NCBI GenBank assembly: GCA_020091685.1
Contig: CM034607.1
Location: forward strand, 36,460,028 to 36,524,027
Direction of reading: 5' to 3'
Source of the DNA: Lutjanus erythropterus
Taxonomy: Eukaryota; Chordata; Actinopteri; Lutjaniformes; Lutjanidae
Length of the DNA stretch: 64,000 nucleotides
This document shows, one piece after another, positions 1 to 12,732 of this stretch; within the stretch, counting starts at the first letter, position 1, and the number at the start of each line of letters is the position of its first letter. Both the position numbers and the translations under genes were made by a program. The notes below the pieces were generated by a model. That model saw only the letters and a program-made list of their open reading frames with translations. It did no database searches and had not been told where the DNA came from.

Positions 1-51
1 AAGGAAGTGAGGTAGCTGCTGAGGAAACTCAATAAACAGGAACACAGACCA

Positions 52-53
<2 letters not shown>

Positions 54-105
<52 letters not shown>
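54..105 (+). repeat. (GT)n microsatellite
   Basis: About 26 uninterrupted GT units; shorter (GT)n and (CA)n runs follow at 972-998 and 1089-1133. Confidence 0.95.
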
Positions 106-108
<3 letters not shown>

Positions 109-1086
109 TCCAGCTCACACTAGAAGTAAAGGAACACTGTTAGCTTGTTAGCTACTAGTTGGTGCATGCTGTATTCAGCTGAGTTCAGTCAACAGAGATG
201 AAACCAAGTACCTTCAATGCTAATGCTAATGCTGCTAAATCCATAACATCTCCTGTTTTTATTTCTGTTTCTACAGCTGTTCAATAAACATCCTGCAACA
301 TGTAACTCCAGACTGTTTTACTGGAGCTAGGCTAACAGTTTCCCACTACTACCAGTCTTTGTGCTAAGCTATGCTAACCACGTCCTGGTCACTGAGCTTT
401 GGATAAAACAGATCACATGTAACAGGTTTACATAATTAGGATACAAAAAGGGGTAACATTATTCCATTGCAGTTACATGTAGTAAAAAAAGTGGATTATT
501 AGCAGGATTACAATTGTATAACACATTTCAAAATAAAGAACAATATGCTACCATTTGCAAACCAAGCACTAACATTTGCTAAACAGCCAACTGTTAATGT
601 TAGCTACACTAATGCTAGCTAAACAGACTAACCATTAATGTAAGCTTCACATACCAACTGCTAACATTAGCTACATCAATCAACTGCTAATGTTAGCTAC
701 ACAGAAATCCACTTAGCTAGCTAACCTGTCAATACTACTACTACTGAAAAATATTTTGTTACTGTACTAATGTTTCCAAAGACGTTTCTGTCAGTGGATC
801 TTATCACACTGATGTTTGTTCATTTGTTCAGTTTTCTCATCAGTTTTATTTAGTTATTTGATGATATAAGAGGTTTCACATCAACTGGCTGCAGGTTTCA
901 GTAAATGTGGGAAGTTCCTTTAACACCTCAGTGTGAGTCAGGAGACAGAAGCTGAGAGAACAAAACACCATCTGTGTGTGTGTGTGTGTGTGTGTGTGCG
1001 GTTACAGATGACTTCTCATGTGATGTTGCTCTCTGACATCATGCAAACCAAAATGCATTTCAGTACATGTAGGAACTAAACCCCAC

Positions 1087-1134
<48 letters not shown>

Positions 1135-1291
1135 CAATGATCGTCTGACGATCAGAACGTTCTCATGTTAATGTTTGAGCGATCTGTAAAGTTGCATTCA
1201 GACTGAACTCAAAGCAGTTTTGAGGATTCAACATGTTCACACTGTGGCCATTTTACTCTGATATCACCCTCAGGAGCTGAGATCAAGACCA

Positions 1292-1432
1292 CTCTCTCTC
1301 TCTCTCTCTCTCTCACTCTCTCTCTCTCTACTCTCTCTCTCTCTCTCACCTCTCCTCTCTCTCTCTCTCACTCTCTCTCTCTTACTCACTCTCTCTCTCT
1401 CTCTCCTCACTCCTCTCTCCTCTCTCACTCCA

Positions 1433-1480
<48 letters not shown>

Positions 1481-1508
1481 CCTCTCTCTCTCTCTCTCTC
1501 TCACTCTC

Positions 1509-1547
<39 letters not shown>

Positions 1548-1634
1548 TCTCACTCTCTCTCTCTCTCTCTCTCTCACTCTACCACACTCTCTCTCTCTCT
1601 CACTCTCTCTACCCTCTCTCTCTCTCTCTCTCTG

Positions 1635-1667
<33 letters not shown>

Positions 1668-1735
1668 CAACTCTCCTCCATCCTCTCTCTCCTCTCTCTC
1701 CTACTACTCTCTCACTCACTCTCTAGCTCTCTCAT
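1292..1735 (+). repeat. Imperfect (CT)n tract
   Basis: About 440 bases of CTCTCT interrupted by CA, CC and AC changes. The interruptions are dense, suggesting an old tract or sequencing noise. No coding signal. Confidence 0.9.
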
Positions 1736-3748
1736 TCTCGTAGTAATCATATGTGAGCTCGTTTCAGACTTTGAAACTTGTTGAACTTTTGATATAATCA
1801 CCAGCGCTTCATGTTTGTGTATCAGCAATTCTCTATCATCAGCTTTCTACACGATTGAAGCGTGCTAAGCTAACTGTGAATCATCAGAGTTCTCTTTTGA
1901 ATGTTAAATCTGATATGTTTTCTGTTCAACTCATGTACAAGTTGCTTGATCAATATTTCTTATATTTAAAGGATGTTCATTTTTTAATTAAGCAGATCAG
2001 ACTAGCTGTTCATGTTTATGCAAGCTAGGCTGTTGAATTACAGTTATATTCTATAATTAAATAATTTTTAACTAACAGTGTTTCAATGTTAAATGTTACA
2101 AATGGTTAAGTGTTCTCATGATATTCTCTGTGTTTGTTATCAAACATTCAAACCATTTGTTGTGTGTTGTGGTAGCTGTGCTGAAACAACTATAGTGTTA
2201 ACAGATGACTCATATGTGGCGACTCTGTTCACTTTTTACATTATCATGTGTGTTCTCAGTTCTTGAGCCAGCAGCAGCGACCATCTTAATTTTTCTAAAC
2301 TGTTTCCACCTCACACAGGACAGTTACACACACACACACACACACACACTTGAAGCATCATCATTACAGCTCTGTGGTCTTTACAGCTGCTTGTAATAAA
2401 ACACCATGTTGAAGTGAAGGAGTGAAACAGACAGACTCATATCTGTACAAACACATGAAATATTGCAAAAAGGTAAATTTAAATAAATATTTTCATGTCA
2501 ATCTCCAGTTTATTTGTATTTTTCAATGAAAGGAAACACAAGCACCAAAGTTTGACAGTTTTTGATTTTAATATATTTCATTTATCAGAGAGAGAGAAAC
2601 AGCAGATTTATTCATGTGTCATGAGACGAGTTACACAACGAGGAGGAATAAAGTCAATCTGTGTTTGTGTTCCTGTGCAGAGGAGGACGTACATAACAAA
2701 CCAAACACAAGACACAAAATACAAAATTTAATCATCATCAGTCACAATTCAAACACATTCATGTCACCTGAACCATAAAATATCATCACACTATTGTTGT
2801 GTTCACTGCTATAAGATTTTAAAGTTATATTAAAATCAAACAAACTGAGTTGTGAGATGAGTCCAAAGATAAAAACCTGCTCACACACGTCTGCAGCTCC
2901 AAACTGATCATACTTTAAAAGTTTTTAAATATCAACCAATCAGAAATCTCTTTCAAAATTCAATGAACCAACCAGTTAAGAAAAACAGATTTTATTAACA
3001 CGTTTGCAGAAATCATCACTGATCCATAAAAATAAATTTGTTCTGGTCTCGTTTGCAGAAGTCATTATCTTCTGTGTTCAGACTCATATTTTGTTTGTGA
3101 AAGTTATTACAGATTATTTGTGTTGTTTTTGTTTGTTCTTGTCTGACGTCGTCCACTCACAAGTTCTTCTTCAGGTGTCTCCTTCCATCTCTTCTTAACA
3201 CTTTTCTTTCTTACTCGCATCATTACATTTTTGTCTCTTTCCCAAAATCTTATATCTTGTTCCTACAAATTTTAGCATTTTGTTCAAAAGTTATTTTGTT
3301 ACCACAATTTTTTCTTGTTTACAAATTTTGTATCTTCTCAAAGAATTTAGCATCTTGTCTATAAAGTTTAGTATTTTGTTCCTGAAGTTAATATCTTGTT
3401 TACAAATTTAGTATCTTGTCTCCCCAAATTATTACCTCATTCAAACAAGATGAAGATCATATTTCTGTTGTTAAACTGTTCGTGTCAGATTCAAATCTTG
3501 TTTACATGAGATAACTTGTGTTTACAGAATAATACCAGGGTTCATAAGATATAAATCTAATTTGTTGTGCTCACAAGTTATGATTTGGTTCACAAAACAA
3601 ACAAGTTATCTTATTTACAAAATGTTGCATCTTATATAACTTCTGTTCAGTTAAAAAATATCATCCTGTGGACTTCAGGGACTCTAAAGTTCGATTTCAA
3701 TCACTGAACTCAGATGTTTTATTAGAAAATGTTTTATTTTCTTCCATA

Positions 3749-3783
3749 GCATTAGCATTAGCATTAGCATTAGCATTAGCATT
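3749..3783 (+). repeat. (GCATTA)n hexamer repeat
   Basis: Nearly six exact GCATTA units; the reading frame gives ALALAL but has no other coding support. Confidence 0.9.
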
Positions 3784-6700
3784 CGTCATGTTCAGCATGA
3801 GTGAAGCTGGACGAGGTTCAGGTTCAGGTTGTTTCTCAGATCACCTGTTAGATCGTCATTGAAACAGCAGGAAGTTACAACTTTACATCACAAACCAAAA
3901 CCACAGCTGAGCCTGACTGGCTGAGTCATCTGTCAATCAAATCACATTCATCCAATGACGCCCAGTTTCCTCTGAATCAAACGGTCATTTACATTAAGAG
4001 AAGTGAAACGGCTGCTGAGTAAAAACTGGACTGATGTTTTCTTGTTCACTTCATTACAGTTAGAGTTTAATCACAGCGACATCTGGTGGACGTTATGAAC
4101 TGCAGCGAACGCCTCAGCTGTGGAGGCTTCTGATTGGTTCAAACCAGATTAAAGTTTATTAGTGAGCTTATAAAGAGCGACGCACAGTGAATATTAGATT
4201 TTATATTGACTTTACATGAATGAACTCTGCAGGTTTCATCAGAGGCTCGAGGTTCTTAAAGTCACAGAAATGTTTGATGATCAATACTTTCAATAGTAAC
4301 CATGGCAACATATATTCAGACAGAGATTGTTCAATAATACAAACACAGCTCAATAAATCAACATCTTTGATAACAACAAAAGCATGAAAGCATAAAAATA
4401 ATTTTGATAATAAGAAAACAGATTCAACAGATGAACACGAGATGACGCAGGGTGTTTTCTAAACTGCCGTCGCCGTGTTGTTTCTGTCCGAGGTGAAACT
4501 GAAGGAAAGTGCTCTCCAGTGTTGATGGACTGTAAAGCCGGGAGGGGAATCCAATGAGTGAGGGACGAAGAGGAAGAGGAAGAGGAGGAGAGGAACTGGG
4601 GCTGTTATAAACACACCGTCGCCCCGGCAACCGATCCTGAGAAACACGTCTGAGTTTCCACGAATCAGAAGAGAAACGAGGCAGACGGAGTCAAGAGGTC
4701 GACAACAACACGCCGACGTCTAAACCTGAAGACTGAAACCAGAGAGAGGCCGAGCCGATGGTGCGTTCAGGTGTCGATGCTGCTGCTGGAGCTGACCTGA
4801 AGCTGCAGGAAGTCAGTGTTTCCATGAACCCTTCAGCTCCGCGTGTTTCTCATGCGAACATCAGATCCTGAGGCCGAATTACAGAAACTTCCTCTCTGAA
4901 GTCTAAACTTAAGACAGGAACAGACTAAGAAAGGATTTTAGGAATCTTATTTCACTGATCTCAGGTTAGAAATCCTAAATACTCGATTCAGCATCACTTA
5001 TCAACTTTAATGTCTGTTACCGGGCAACCAACGCTACTTTTTCCTCTCTCACAGAGCAACAAAAGTTTATTACTGTGATTTTTTAATCATGGAAACACAG
5101 GAAACAAAACAAAACAGAGTTAAAGACGGATGAGTTCAAAGTGTTGGAGAAACACAAAGATGTTCTCTTCAACAGGTAACACCACTACGAGCAAACAGAC
5201 TTTATTTCAGATTTGGTGAAGTTTGGAGGTTTGTGTATCTGGAGAGGAACACAGATCTAAATCAGGTTCTAATCCTAATGGTTACCATGGTTACCAAACA
5301 GTTAAGCTAGGATCAGGAAGTTTCTGTAACACAGCTGCAGGTGTCAGAAACCAGGATCAGGTCTGATTCACAGGTTGAGTCCAAACCAGGAGACTTGTGT
5401 ACATAAACACTGAAGCTACAGGAACTGATTAGAACCGACGAGCGGAGGGTTCAGGAGAACACTAGGCGTCGGCTGACAGGAACATGTTCCACCTCTGTGC
5501 AGTCTGTAATTTCGTCACAAACCCTCACAAAGCAGAGAAGTTTGTGGCTGTTGGAATGTTTCATTTGGGTTTAAACTGTGTCAAACTGCTGCAACAAAAT
5601 AACAACAAAATATTTTAAAGGTGACATCTAAACTGTTCCTAAGTCCGCCCCTTTTTGCTCTGTGCTCCAATAACAGTTGAGCAAGGTACCCAGCTGAACT
5701 TTCTGTTTCCTGTTTTCAGATCAGCTCTGTGTTCAGCTCACATGTTGAACCAATAAAAGTCACATGTAAGCTACAGACTAAAGTCACATCTTAAGTTAGC
5801 TTAGGTTAACACGATGCTAGCAAACTAGCTAGGTAATATACAGTAATCATAAGCTAGTTAAACTGCTTTCAAATGGGGTTGTGTTTACCATGTTCATGAG
5901 AACCGTCCATTTGAAAGGCTCCGAGCTAATGTTAGCAAAATGCTAGCTAACTAGCTAGCTAATCTGCCACTGACACTGTCAACTAGACAAGCTCCACGCT
6001 TACAAGTCCTGTCCATGACTTTACGACTTTCCACGTCGTAATTACTACTTCACAGGTTCCATTGAAGGCAGCACTTATCACATCTGATGGCTAATGTTAG
6101 CAAAATGCTAACTATTGAACTAGTTAAGTTAGATCAATCATTGGCTAGCTAGTTAGTTACCTTTTGTTCAACATGGACTTAGCATATAACATCTCCTGCA
6201 TATTTCCTGTTTCCAGTAGAAAGGAAAGGAGAAAGTGACTTGTTCCAAGCTAGCTTAGTTTATATTGGAGCACAGAGTGGAAAGGGGCGGGGCTGGGTTA
6301 ACTGCATCTTTGCATTTAAATTACATGCAGTCGTACTGCATCTAAAATTAGCTTCATGTTCAGTCTGAACACAGCTTCAGATTTCAGTCCTGCTTGATTT
6401 GGCGCTCCTGTGGTTACTGGTGGTAACTGCAGCTGGAGGTGTTACAGAGCTGCCAAACTAACTTGTTCAGTCTCATGTGCAGTCTGTTTCAAGTCACATG
6501 ATGTGAAATCAGCATTTTAATTGGCTGTTGTGGTTGAAGAGTGACTCACTGTGACACATCAGACTGTGGAGGTTAACAGAGAATCTTTCAGAAAGAGGAA
6601 GTTTAAAACTCCCACGCTCTGAGGAGTCCAGTGAACACAGCGTCCTGAGAAACTGAGACGAGCAGCGGCGGCGGCGGCTCACATTTTCCTTAAATAGACG

Positions 6701-7779
6701 TTTTTGGCCTCTTGGAGTCTCAGCCACAGAGAGGAAGTGGCTGATCGCCACGACGAGGGGAACACCATGACTCAGCAGTTTCCATGGCAACCAGTCAGTG
6801 GTAGTGTAGACAACAGCTGAGTGTTTGCAGATGTCATCACATCTCTCTGACTTCTGTCTTTGGACTTTTAGCTCTGATTTTAATACTTTTATCAGTTTTA
6901 AAGTTTTAGTTTTAAAATATTTTTAGAGTAAATATATTTTAAAAATTTGAGTGTTTAAGGCAAAACTAAATAAATTAAATCATTTTCTTCACATTCCTCA
7001 CAGTGTAGAGGAGGCTCTGAAATATTTAGACCATCATAAAGGGAGGTACATCTTATAGAAAATACAATAAATGTATAAATAAAACGTGGATTTTGTGTTT
7101 TTCTTAAATACAAAGAAAACTGTATTGAGTTTGGTTGGTGGGTTTGTTTCTGTTCCAACTTTTGACCCTGGTCAGATGTTACAGTTTTTTAATAAAGTGC
7201 TGGAATTTGGAATTTGAACAAACATGTATTTAATAAATGTTCATGTCAGGGTTGTCTTTTCCATATTTTGGTCAAATTGTAGCTGATGAAGATTTTTTAC
7301 TTAACAAAGCAGTTTTGAGCGTTTTGTTTCCTATACACTGAGCACCACTTTGCTTCTCTGCTTCAGTTAATCAGGACGTTTGATCAGAAGATACAGAAAA
7401 TAGAAAATCACACAGAAAATCACCCAAAACAGCAGAAAACTTGAATTAATACAGAGCAGTTAAACAGCTCATCTTCCCACCAGACGCAGTATGAAATGTT
7501 TAAAACAAAAAGCCCTTCAAATGTCTCAGTGTGGCCCCTAAAACGTTTTCTTGAGGCCCAAAATATGTCGCATCAGACACATTCAGGGCCGAACTGCAGC
7601 TGAAGTCGTCAGATGAGCAGAGAGACGAAGATGACGTGTTCTTCTTCTTTGTACGAGTGGAAACATGGAAGTGTTTCTAAACGGGCGATTTTCTAATGGA
7701 GGTTTTGAACTGTGGGTCCAGTTCCTGTGAGAGTTCAGCGTTTATATTTAAACTGGTGGAACATTAAGACCAGATGACA

Positions 7780-7814
<35 letters not shown>

Positions 7815-8733
7815 GGACTTTCCATCTCCTTAAACAAGAGTCTTTAGTCATCCAGCACCAGCAGTGAGGCATCCTGGGAGTTGATGTCCAGTGATGTCAT
7901 TGCTGAAGCCATGGGACCAATGAACAGAAAAAGCAACAAATTAAAAGCGTAATAATCCTTTAGAGGCCGAATACAGAGCTGAGCAGAGTGAGGCATCCTG
8001 GGTAATGAAGTCCACTGAAGAAACACTCCAGAAATGAAGGATTATGGGATTGTAAAGCCCTCAGAGCCTCAGGTGTAAAGAAAATGTCCACATGAATGCT
8101 GGGAAATGTAGTTTTTTGTTTGTTTGTTTTTAGCAGTGTAGGAATTTGAAGCAAGCCAAAATAACTTTCTTTCCCAGTTTTTTCTCTTAATTACAGATAT
8201 TCTGTCATTTATCACAGATCATGAGAGAGCAGGATTGTGGAAATGGAGTCAGTGATGTCATCTGTTAGTTTGTTTTAATACTGATCCAAAATGTTTATTT
8301 TTATCTTAAATTCAATTATTAAGATTTTTCCTTGGTCAGATTGAGTTGATACGATGTGGATGAAGTTAAAAGGCATGATGGGAGATGTAGGCCCAGCTGC
8401 AGAGCTGATGGTTTACTGGACCTGAGAAAACTCAGCAGGATTCTCGATTGGACTCATTATTGGATGTTTTTGTTCGTAGAAAATTCTTGAAATTACATCC
8501 AAGGGAGAGATGTTTTTGTTTGTTTTGTTTTTTCTGGGGACAGCGCCCCTGCTGCTGGCTGGTGGTGTAATGCTTTGCTCGAGGACACTTCAGCAGGGCA
8601 GGAGCTCATCGTGGAGGAAAGAGAAGGTTGGTCAGCTGGTCTACATCAGTTTCACACACTCCTGAAGAATAATAATAAACACATTAAAGGGTGAGTCAGA
8701 AACTACAAACTACATCTGTAGTACACCTTTACC

Positions 8734-9050
8734 TTTCTGACAGGGAATATCACTAACCAAAATCACCAACCCACCAAACTCCATTCACAAAATCAGCAAT
8801 TTTACCTCACAGAACACAGGAGTTGTTGGACCATATGTTAGTTAGTTTGTGTTGTTGTGTGACTTAAGTGATTTAAAATCCTCCTTCAGACTTAGAATAG
8901 TCACACAACAACAGAAACAAACTCACAGATGGAGGCAGCAGCAGACCAACAACTCCTGTGTTCTGTGAGCTAAAATGACTGATTTTGTGAATGAAGTTTG
9001 GTTGGTTTGCAGAAAGTGATGTGTTTATGTCAGAAAAGTCTGTCTGACAG
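8734..9050. mobile_element. Foldback element copy A
   Basis: The left arm (TTTCTGACAGG..., with CACAGAACACAGGAGTTGTT at about 8808-8828) is repeated inverted on the right (CCAACAACTCCTGTGTTCTG at about 8947-8966, ending TCTGTCTGACAG at 9050). Arms are about 95-100 bp around a roughly 120-bp centre that is itself partly palindromic. Two further copies lie at about 27829 and 41543. Confidence 0.75.
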
Positions 9051-9073
9051 AAAGATAAAGAAAATACTGGTAC

Positions 9074-9112
<39 letters not shown>

Positions 9113-9916
9113 GTGTGCGTGCGTGCGTGTTGCGCGTGTGTGCGTGCGTGTGTGTGTGTGTGTGTGTGTTTTACATGTATAGAGGCTGTTCTGCCGTTCA
9201 TGTTCAGCCTTTGGACCTCATCTGTTCCTGAACCGACCCTGACTGTGAACACACACGTAGATGAGACCTTTGTTTATGTTTGTTCAGGTAACCATGGAGC
9301 TTCACACAGTATTTGTATTTTCCTGAATAATATATTTGTATTGTGGTTCATCCTGAGACAAACATGCTTCTCTGTCATTTTAATATTTTTAAATTATTAT
9401 CTCTTCTCTACATCATATAAACTAAACTGTGTTCTTTGACACAAGAACACAGAATTAACTATAAGGATCATAATACTACTGTCAGTTTTATATAAAGTCC
9501 AATTATTTCTAGTTTTATTTCAAACAGTACATGTTTGTATATCTGTTGTTTATTCATGGATCAGTTTTTGTGTGTTTTTGTTAAATGTCTTTTTAGGAAG
9601 TCAGTGAGGAAGTAACCTGTGACCTCATCAGAGGAAGATGACCTGCTGACTCTGACCAATCATCACACAGATGATGTCATCAAAACATTTCAAACTGGTC
9701 CGACGGTTTGGTGCCTGAGTCTGAGCTGTTTCGGCTTTAAGTTTGTATTTAATTATTCAGTTTGTTCTTATCTTATTTCATTCTGGTTTTGAAGTATATT
9801 TTGGAGTTTTACTTCCTTTATTATGATCAGACACCTGAACACTTTACCAACTGAGCTGCTGGGCCTCCATTTTATTTCATTTGTTTTGTTTATTTATTTT
9901 ATTTCATTTTATTATT

Positions 9917-9973
9917 TTTAATTTAATTTAATTTAATTTAATTTAATTTAATTTAATTTAATTTAATTTAATT
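9917..9973 (+). repeat. (TTTAA)n microsatellite
   Basis: About eleven 5-bp TTTAA units in T-rich DNA. Confidence 0.95.
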
Positions 9974-10136
9974 TTTGTTTTATTTTATTTTATTTCACTT
10001 TTTAAATGTGTTTTATTTGAGTGTTGGTCAGATCTGCAGCTGAACTAAATTTTAACAGACGAGAGAGAGTTAAAATAGAAGCAGGAAGGATGCAGCGCTG
10101 TGTGGCACTTCCTGACACACACACACTACACACGCA

Positions 10137-10138
<2 letters not shown>

Positions 10139-10196
<58 letters not shown>
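10139..10196 (+). repeat. (CA)n microsatellite
   Basis: About 28 CA units; a (GT)n with GC breaks lies at 9075-9170 upstream. Confidence 0.95.
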
Positions 10197-10199
<3 letters not shown>

Positions 10200-11105
10200 A
10201 CGGTTCCTGTGTGTTTGACGCTCAGCTGCTCCGTCATCAGTGTCTCTTGTGTCTCTCAGTTGGACTGAAGCCTGAACATCTGATCTGAGACTCTTTTCTA
10301 CTGTCTCACACTGATTCAGCTGATCTGAGGTCAGATGTGAAGTCACATGGTCACAGATGTTTTACTTCACACAGACCATCAGATTGCAGACGTGGACTGC
10401 AGAAATGTTCTCAAAGTCTGATGGGATTTGTAGTTCTAGATTTACATCATTTCTCTGTTCTGGCCTCATTTTACATATAAAAACTTTATTTGGTTATTTA
10501 GGGGATTTACTTAGAGGGTGCTTTCTAACATTTTGTCCACTGGAATGGCACTCTAGATGTTACTTAATCATGTTTTCTCCACTGTGGGGCACTCTAGAGG
10601 GCACTTTACCACACTGTGTCCACTAAAGGGCACTCTAGACACTTCTTTATCGTGTTTTATCTACTGGAAGGGCACCTTACCACAGTTTGTCCTCTGAATT
10701 GGCACTCTAGAGGGATTTATGTTTTATCTACCTTATGGGCAACAAAGAGGACACTTTTTCAAGGTTTGTCAAACAAATGCCCCCCTCTGAGTCCACCAGT
10801 GTGAAACAGTCACACCTCTGAGGTAATTAAGAGTAAATAAAAAGGGGAAACTGCCTGTAAAGGGGTTAATTAGGAGAAATAGATGATGATGGGAGGGTAA
10901 TGTTTTACCAGTAATTAGGCTATACAAGAGCTCTACTTTGTTTTCTGTACCATGAGCGAGTAGAGTGTGTCACTGAAAAGTGTTGGCATCATGAGTTGAG
11001 TCAGTTCCCATGGGGTGACAAAGTGCTGAAACTGTTTTTCAGTAGGGATTTCAGTGTTTGAACAAGCCACAAGAGGGGGCCTTTTGTCTCAACAGAGCCA
11101 ACAAT

Positions 11106-11106
<1 letters not shown>

Positions 11107-11164
<58 letters not shown>

Positions 11165-11249
11165 AATGTACAGTACAGTGATAAACACAAACTGAGGACA
11201 AACCTGCACATTCAAATGCTCACATTCTCAGTTCTTCTCTCTCTTTCCT

Positions 11250-11331
<82 letters not shown>
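11107..11331 (+). repeat. Opposed (GT)n and (CA)n pair
   Basis: (GT)n at 11107-11158 and (CA)n at 11252-11331 are separated by about 93 bases. As inverse sequences they can pair into a long stem. (CAT)n follows at 11419-11450. Confidence 0.9.
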
Positions 11332-11332
<1 letters not shown>

Positions 11333-11419
11333 TTTAGTCATGAGTGTGTGGCGTCAGTGCGGGTCCTCACTCCCAGGTTTGCCTTCGTGTCTCGACTCGT
11401 CTTCATACTCAGAGACTCA

Positions 11420-11451
<32 letters not shown>

Positions 11452-12191
11452 CATTCAGTTTCTAGATGTGAAAAACATCAAACAGAAACCTGCAGACGGC
11501 GCTGAGGGATCAACTTAACCCTCGAACAACCAATCAAAGACATTTTCCACCGTGACAGAATCAAACAGTTTGAATACGGAGGATCAGTTCAGCCAAGATT
11601 AACATGTTAAACAAAAATATCAAACGAGCTTTTGTTGTTTTATTTTGTATTAGAATTTGTCAGATTCTATTATCAGTAGTTTTCTTTCTACACTTCTTGA
11701 CTTGCAACTTACTTTTTATCTTTAATTAGAATTTTCTACTTACTTTTTTTATTGTAATGCACCAAAACACCAAGATGAATTCTTTGTATGTGAAAAAACA
11801 CTTAATATATAAAAATACTATTTCTGTATTATTAATTTAGTACTCAGGATATATTGAATGCAAAAATAAATAAATAAATACATTTTAAAAAGGAAGGTTT
11901 TGATATATTAAATTGAAAATGAAAAGTTTGAAAATTTAAAATTCTGAAATGTCAAATAAACTGTCAATTCTTACGTCAAAAAAATTAAAGCACAAAAAGA
12001 AAAAAAAATGAGTAGAATTAATTATTAAAATATGTGAAAACATGAAATATAATATTTTATTTGCCACTTTGTCTTTTTCTTTTCGTTTCTTTTTTTGACA
12101 TATTTGGGATTTTTACAAACTTTGACTTGTCCTCTAGACGTTTGAACAAAGTTTGGAAAACGTTTTCAAAGAATACTAACTGTAACTGTAA

Positions 12192-12732
12192 CCCAGGATT
12201 CACACCAGGCGCGCCTGCGCCGCGGAACAGCTGCGCCGCGGTTTTGCTCCATCATGAAACGCGACTTCAATTTACACCAGCAGCGTTTCAGAAGCGTTTC
12301 AGCAGCGCAGCGTTTTGCCCGTCTGATTATGTTTACTTGCTCTGATTTTGTTGATTAAGTCCTCTTTCCTTTCTCTTTGTGCTTCTATCAGGGATAAACA
12401 GGCTACATAGTTAAACTGTTTATTTTCTGTCTGTCTTTATGATCGTGAGTCTGCACGGGGTCTTTTATTTTGAAAATCAACCGGATTCTCCCCTGTTTTC
12501 CGTGCCTGACTTCCTGCCCGTTCGACCTGCTCTGTGCCAATTGACGCGCCATCCGTCAAAAATAGACTTGCTGTGTATTCTCCGCAGAGCGGGGCGCCGA
12601 GCCGCTTCTGGGACGCTGCTGAGACGCGCCGCGGCGCTTCTGGTGTAAATTACAGCATTGACTAGAATGGGTTCTATTTCTTTGCGTGCCGCGGCGCAGC
12701 CGTTCCGCAGCCGCACCTGGTGTAAATGCCGG
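12192..12732. mobile_element. GC-rich inverted-repeat DNA element
   Basis: The left end (TTCACACCAGGCGCGCC..., then CAGCTGCGCCGCGG) is inverted at the right end (CCGCGGCGCAGCCG... CACCTGGTGTAAAT). The imperfect terminal repeat is about 45 bp. An inner pair, TTTACACCAG near 12271 and CTTCTGGTGTAAATT near 12638, repeats the same terminal motif. Its high GC content contrasts with the flanks. It has no transposase ORF, so it looks non-autonomous; the superfamily is not assigned. Confidence 0.7.

Noticed and set aside
4424-4647. Minus-strand open frames near 4.5 kb as a candidate 3' exon of CDC42SE1
   Set aside because: No residue match to the CDC42SE1 C-terminus and no acceptor in a suitable phase.
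9830-9875. Minus-strand GCAGCTCAGTTGGTAAAGTG, resembling a SINE or tRNA A box
   Set aside because: No B box or tail follows, so it is at most a short SINE fragment.
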